From Fusobacteriales bacterium (lineage in GTDB: Bacteria; Fusobacteriota; Fusobacteriia; Fusobacteriales; Leptotrichiaceae), in NCBI GenBank assembly GCA_031285605.1, contig JAITVW010000215.1:1-9058 (forward strand): 9,058 bases of DNA, given 5' to 3'. How positions within the stretch are numbered: position 1 is the stretch's first letter; the number at the start of each line of letters is the position of its first letter. Made by a program: the position numbers and the translations under genes. Positions 6,478 to 9,058 of the stretch are shown one piece after another. Under the pieces are notes generated by a model. It saw nothing but the letters and a program-made list of their open reading frames with translations. It ran no database searches and was not told the origin of the DNA.

Positions 6478-7482
6478 CTACTTTATCTCCACAGCCGGAT
6501 AGTCGGTAAAATAACCGTCAACCTTTAATACATCCCTGTAATACTTCACTTCCTCCTGATAGTTCCTAAAGCCTTTCCCTGTTCTTTCAATATTAAATGT
6601 ATAAGCATGAACCAAAAAACCTATTTCTTTAGCATATCTGTAATAATCCTCTCTCGCTCTGTTTCCATAAATAAGACTCTTATCTGGTCCTATGGCATCC
6701 GCATACTTTCTTATTTCATCCAGTCCGTTTTTTGTATAAAAATACTTATAATTATATTTTTCCTTTTTATCGTTACGAAATACCTTGATATCACCGCTTT
6801 TTCTCTTTGGTATCAGCTGTACCAGCTTATAATTAACATTATACTCGGGATTTATTATGTTTTTTACCCTTTGCAGCTCTGTACTGTCATATGACTGTAT
6901 AAAAATTTCATCTTGTTTATTGTCATAGCCGTATTTTTTCAATATATCAAACAATGCAACTGTAGTATCCTTTCCCTCGCTCTTATAAAACCACACATCT
7001 TTCAGCTCAGGATAAATACCCAGTCTGGTATTATTTTCTTTATTATATTTCTCTACTAAATCCAGCACTTCTTCAAAAGAAGCTATTTTTGCAGCATTAT
7101 CAGCACTGTACTTTCTGTTTTTAAACTGTTTAAATCTAAATTTCCACAAAATAAAATAACGGTTTGTTACCCGTAATGTTTTCAGCTCATCCATAGTAAA
7201 ATCAACAACGTAATAGCTGCCGTTTTTTCTGGCTCTTTCCTTTGGAAAAATCTGCTTCACATTAGTAACATTATCAAGGACAATATCGTGAAAAACTACC
7301 AGCTTACCATCTTTTGTCATCTGAAGATCCTGTTCCAGATAATCGGCAAAATATTTTGCACTGTTAAAGGATTCCAGAGTATTCTCGGGATATTCCCCGT
7401 TGTTTCCTCTGTGGGCAATAACTGCTGCATTTCCCAAAACCGTAATTGAAAATACAATCATAACAGTTAAAATTTTTTTCAT
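6478..7482 (-). CDS. Secreted glycerophosphodiester phosphodiesterase (GlpQ-like)
   Basis: The family hydrolyses glycerophosphodiesters, released from phospholipids or teichoic-like polymers, to glycerol 3-phosphate and an alcohol. At 334 residues it is in the range of exported GlpQ-type enzymes. Residues 1-19 form a signal peptide (MKK, hydrophobic core, cleavage likely after Gly-Asn-Ala near 17-19), so it should act in the periplasm or outside. The catalytic core follows at once: HRG at 24-26 with general acid/base His24, PENT at 32-35, metal ligands Glu50 and Asp52 in LEQDLQ, His66 in FHD, Glu159 in PELK, and a closing DGYFTDYP near the C-terminus. A lysine/arginine-rich segment at about 75-130 is longer than in compact family members. 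AGGAGG at 7490-7495 lies seven bases before the ATG. No transporter or glycerol 3-phosphate gene is adjacent, so the substrate cannot be inferred from context. Confidence 0.92.
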   Translation of the reverse strand: MKKILTVMIVFSITVLGNAAVIAHRGNNGEYPENTLESFNSAKYFADYLEQDLQMTKDGKLVVFHDIVLDNVTNVKQIFPKERARKNGSYYVVDFTMDELKTLRVTNRYFILWKFRFKQFKNRKYSADNAAKIASFEEVLDLVEKYNKENNTRLGIYPELKDVWFYKSEGKDTTVALFDILKKYGYDNKQDEIFIQSYDSTELQRVKNIINPEYNVNYKLVQLIPKRKSGDIKVFRNDKKEKYNYKYFYTKNGLDEIRKYADAIGPDKSLIYGNRAREDYYRYAKEIGFLVHAYTFNIERTGKGFRNYQEEVKYYRDVLKVDGYFTDYPAVEIK

Positions 7483-7504
7483 ACTTTACCCTCCTCTAAA
7501 TAAT

Positions 7505-7533
7505 TTGCATTTTTCCTCATTTTATTCTACAAT
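7505..7533 (+). promoter_or_regulatory. Promoter of the hemolysin III-type gene
   Basis: TTGCAT (7505-7510), a 17-base spacer and TACAAT (7528-7533) make a reasonable sigma-70 promoter with a start near 7540, leaving a leader of about 24 bases with AAGGAG (7553-7558). It lies back to back with the phosphodiesterase promoter. Confidence 0.5.
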
Positions 7534-7535
7534 TT

Positions 7536-7544
7536 ATTATATCA
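7536..7544 (-). promoter_or_regulatory. Extended -10 promoter of the phosphodiesterase gene
   Basis: On the minus strand these bases read TGATATAAT, a perfect extended -10 (TGnTATAAT). There is no good -35, which extended -10 promoters often lack. The start would fall near 7529, inside the -10 box of the opposing promoter, so the two promoters may interfere with each other. Confidence 0.5.
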
Positions 7545-7563
7545 CATTAATTAAGGAGCATAT

Positions 7564-8199
7564 ATGAAAATAATTAATAACTTTCCTTTTGGGGAAGAAC
7601 TGGCTAATTTTATAAGCCATACTGCAGGCGGAATTCTTTCGGTTGCCGCACTTGTAATTCTAATAATCCGTGCTGTTTCTCTGGGAAACACTTTAGATAT
7701 AGTTTCATTTACCATTTTCGGGACTGCTCTTCTTCTTATGTATACTACTTCCAGTATTTTTCATGCTCTAAAATGGAATAAGGCGAAAGAAATATTTGAA
7801 ATTTTAGATCATTCAGTCATTTATGTCCTTATCGCTTCTACATATACTCCTTTTCTCCTTATTGTAGTCGGCGGAAAAGAAGGGATTACTCTTTTGGTTA
7901 TTGAATGGCTGATATGTATTTTAGGAATCGTCTTCAAATCCTTTTTTGTACAAAAATTTGTTGTTTTTTCTACACTTTTATATATTATAATGGGCTGGCT
8001 TGTTGTCTTCGTATGGTATGACCTTCTGGCAAATATCAATAATCTTTCGTTATTTTTTCTTATACTCGGAGGTCTTTTTTATACTATCGGCACATTATTT
8101 TATATGTGGAGACTGTTCAAATATCATCATCTTGTATGGCATATTTTTGTGATTTTCGGCAGTATTGCACACTTTTTTTCAGTTTATTTCATTCTTTAA
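7564..8199 (+). CDS. Hemolysin III / PAQR family membrane protein
   Basis: At 211 residues this has the typical length of the bacterial hemolysin III (YqfA/YplQ-like) family, related to eukaryotic progestin/adiponectin receptors. Seven hydrophobic segments are visible at about 14-36, 46-66, 84-104, 108-127, 132-152, 160-181 and 191-211. The conserved polar positions are all present: Glu11 and His19 (EELANFISH), Ser64/His67 (SSIFHAL), Asp82-His83 and TYTPF (LDHSVIY, 93-97), and the C-terminal HxxxxH...H pattern (His188/189, His193, His203). In this superfamily such His/Asp/Ser residues form a zinc site linked to hydrolase-like activity. The physiological role in bacteria is unsettled, and the name hemolysin comes from expression of a Bacillus cereus member. 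It is transcribed alone, divergent from the phosphodiesterase gene, with its own terminator. Confidence 0.93.
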   Translation: MKIINNFPFGEELANFISHTAGGILSVAALVILIIRAVSLGNTLDIVSFTIFGTALLLMYTTSSIFHALKWNKAKEIFEILDHSVIYVLIASTYTPFLLIVVGGKEGITLLVIEWLICILGIVFKSFFVQKFVVFSTLLYIIMGWLVVFVWYDLLANINNLSLFFLILGGLFYTIGTLFYMWRLFKYHHLVWHIFVIFGSIAHFFSVYFIL

Positions 8200-8201
8200 A
8201 G

Positions 8202-8251
8202 TTGATAAAAAGACATATTTAATAAGTATGCTTTTTTTATTATCAATTTTT
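8202..8251 (+). terminator. Terminator after the hemolysin III-type gene
   Basis: Outer arms TTGATA/TATCAA (8202-8207 and 8241-8246) enclose an A-rich/T-rich middle and an inner CATA/TATG pairing (8214-8217, 8227-8230). A five-T run (8247-8251) follows. It begins two bases after the stop codon. Confidence 0.75.
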
Positions 8252-8280
8252 ATGTGTCATAATTAATCAGGAAGAGAGAA

Positions 8281-8439
8281 ATGTACATAAGAATTATAAA
8301 AAACAAAATAATAAAATTTTCTCTGGAACAAAAGATATTAAAATTGAAAAAAAGAAATTATAAAAATGCATATCTGAAAATATATACATTTTGTATATTT
8401 ATATCAGAAGGTTTGCTGATATCATCCCAAACCGTCTGA
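8281..8439 (+). CDS. Possible small basic protein, unrecognised
   Basis: ATG at 8281 to TGA at 8437-8439 gives 52 residues, preceded by a weak AGGAAG-type ribosome binding site. The first 33 residues are very rich in Lys, Ile and Asn, and a short hydrophobic stretch follows at about 34-47 (IYTFCIFISEGLLI). The composition is close to what AT-rich noncoding DNA produces, and the frame runs through the inverted repeats at 8401-8443. There is no clear promoter. I do not recognise it, and it is more likely chance than gene. Confidence 0.15.
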   Translation: MYIRIIKNKIIKFSLEQKILKLKKRNYKNAYLKIYTFCIFISEGLLISSQTV

Positions 8440-8443
8440 TATC
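8401..8443. repeat. Competing hairpins built from repeated ATATCAG/CTGATAT
   Basis: ATATCAG (8401-8407) can pair with CTGATAT at 8416-8422 (8-base loop) or, with one more base pair, with a second copy at 8435-8442. GATATCA (8418-8424) can pair instead with TGATATC (8437-8443, 12-base loop). The first and last of these structures exclude each other. No gene lies downstream on either strand to be controlled, so function is doubtful. Confidence 0.35.
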
Positions 8444-8480
8444 TGTTTTATAAGAAGCAGAATCTGCCGCAGAAATTTTT

Positions 8481-8504
8481 AATAATTATTCTTAATTAAT
8501 TATT
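8481..8504. repeat. AT-only palindrome
   Basis: AATAATTA (8481-8488) and TAATTATT (8497-8504) are exact reverse complements around an 8-base spacer. It contains only A-T pairs, so it could arise by composition alone. Confidence 0.3.
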
Positions 8505-8584
8505 GTTGTTTCAGTATATCATGAAATTTGACATACTCCTTATAATAACAATATTTTTCCGGTTATCATCAACATATCGGATTT

Positions 8585-8613
8585 AAAAAACGACACAGAT
8601 TTCCCTGTGCCGT
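8585..8613 (-). terminator. Terminator of the transketolase gene
   Basis: On the minus strand a 9-bp stem (8605-8613 with 8590-8598, one G-U) closes on a 6-base loop and is followed by a U-run (complement of 8585-8590). It lies about 28 bases past the transketolase stop codon and is one of the cleanest terminators in the window. Confidence 0.85.
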
Positions 8614-8641
8614 CCATCATTATTTTTATAAAATATCAGAT

Positions 8642-9058
8642 TTATCCTTTTATTTTATTAACAATTTTTTCTACTGTAAACCCATATTCCTCTATTACTT
8701 TTCCTGCCGGGGCAGAGGCTCCGAATGTATCTATTCCTATTGCCTGTCCATCCATTCCTACATATTTATGCCAACCAAATGTCGAACCCATCTCTAATGA
8801 TACTCTGTTTCTTACTGCTCCGGGCAGGATACTTTCCTTATACTCTCTGCTCTGGCTTTCAAACAGCTCCATACTCGGCATACTTACTACCCTTACTGAT
8901 TCTCCCGATTTTTCCAGTTCTTTTGCCACTTCCACTGCTAATGATACTTCTGACCCTGTTGCTATTAGTATTCTTCCAAAATCTTTATCCGTCTCGTAAG
9001 ATACATATGCTCCCTTTGATACTTCTTCCATTGATGAGCCTTCTGTTACATTCAGATT
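8642..9058 (-). CDS. tkt: Transketolase, C-terminal part (gene runs off the window)
   Basis: The minus-strand frame is open from the window edge to a TAA at 8642-8644, giving 139 residues, about the last fifth of a full transketolase of some 650-670 residues. The enzyme moves two-carbon ketol units between sugar phosphates with thiamine diphosphate in the pentose phosphate pathway. The fragment covers the end of the pyrimidine-binding domain (NLNVTEGSS, then GAYVSYE) and the whole C-terminal transketolase domain, with ATGSEVSLAVE, RVVSMPSMELFESQ, the GWHKYVG segment and FGASAPAGKVIEEYG. An internal ATG at 9029-9031 should not be taken as the start: the frame and family similarity continue upstream of it. 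DXP synthase shares the fold, but the FGASAP and VVSMPS segments are transketolase-type. A strong terminator follows. Confidence 0.93.
   Translation of the reverse strand, partial: NLNVTEGSSMEEVSKGAYVSYETDKDFGRILIATGSEVSLAVEVAKELEKSGESVRVVSMPSMELFESQSREYKESILPGAVRNRVSLEMGSTFGWHKYVGMDGQAIGIDTFGASAPAGKVIEEYGFTVEKIVNKIKG

Larger units (their letters stand above)
8253..8584. other. Intergenic stretch without a sure gene
   Basis: This lies between the terminators of the plus-strand hemolysin III-type gene and the minus-strand transketolase gene, so neither needs it as a leader. It holds a possible 52-codon reading frame at 8281-8439, a cluster of repeated CTGATAT motifs at 8401-8443, and an AT-only palindrome at 8481-8504. 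The part around 8425-8475 is slightly less AT-rich than its surroundings and may be worn coding DNA. The minus strand there gives a short protein-like stretch (VWDDISKPSD) bounded by stops. I recognise no family. Confidence 0.4.

Noticed and set aside
6336..6509. Plus-strand 57-residue frame after ade with an AAAGGA nearby
   Set aside because: It runs through the long terminator hairpin and overlaps the 3' end of the phosphodiesterase gene antisense. The Shine-Dalgarno-like bases abut the ATG, and the composition is not protein-like.
8528..8546. TTGACA (8528-8533) and TATAAT (8541-8546) on the plus strand as a promoter
   Set aside because: The two boxes are only 7 bases apart, far short of the 16-18 needed, and no plus-strand gene follows.
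8607..8999. 130-residue plus-strand frame opposite the transketolase gene
   Set aside because: The minus-strand frame is a clear transketolase. The plus-strand translation is low-complexity Ser/Pro/Thr/Ile without a ribosome binding site.
8642..9031. Complete 129-residue protein starting at the ATG at 9029-9031
   Set aside because: The open frame and transketolase similarity continue upstream to the window edge, so this ATG is internal.

Overview
The window is AT-rich, with poly-A/poly-T rich intergenic DNA, strong AGGAGG-type ribosome binding sites and a standard bacterial genetic code. The proteins and base composition fit a low-GC anaerobic bacterium. I lean towards Fusobacteriota (Sebaldella/Leptotrichia-like), but this is an impression from protein style and gene mix, not a demonstrated placement. 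I see no phage, insertion sequence, CRISPR array, tRNA or rRNA.

Layout from left to right. Bases 1-360 carry no gene I can identify, only possible gene remnants. A minus-strand gene for the histone-like protein HU (437-712) has a terminator downstream and two possible promoters upstream. After a roughly 230-base spacer with a nested inverted repeat comes the main regulatory feature. A near-consensus promoter (1069-1097) leads straight into a purine-class riboswitch aptamer (about 1111-1197), followed by an intrinsic terminator (1208-1252) and guaA (GMP synthase, 1276-2814). guaB (IMP dehydrogenase, 2959-4419) follows 144 bases later with two hairpins in the gap, then a terminator. ade (adenine deaminase, 4560-6266) comes next on the same strand.

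These three genes form a purine interconversion block. Ade turns adenine into hypoxanthine, which can become IMP through a phosphoribosyltransferase not in the window. GuaB oxidises IMP to XMP, and GuaA aminates XMP to GMP. The riboswitch keeps every key base-recognition position of the guanine-sensing subtype. The likely logic is that high guanine terminates transcription before guaA, and possibly before guaB too.

The right third is unrelated. It holds a secreted glycerophosphodiester phosphodiesterase on the minus strand (6478-7482), divergent from a hemolysin III/PAQR-type membrane protein (7564-8199), then about 330 bases with no sure gene (8253-8584). The 3' end of a transketolase gene (8642-9058, minus strand) has a clear terminator and runs off the window edge.

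I did not find a new multi-gene system. The strongest item for follow-up is the sequence-divergent guanine riboswitch on guaA.
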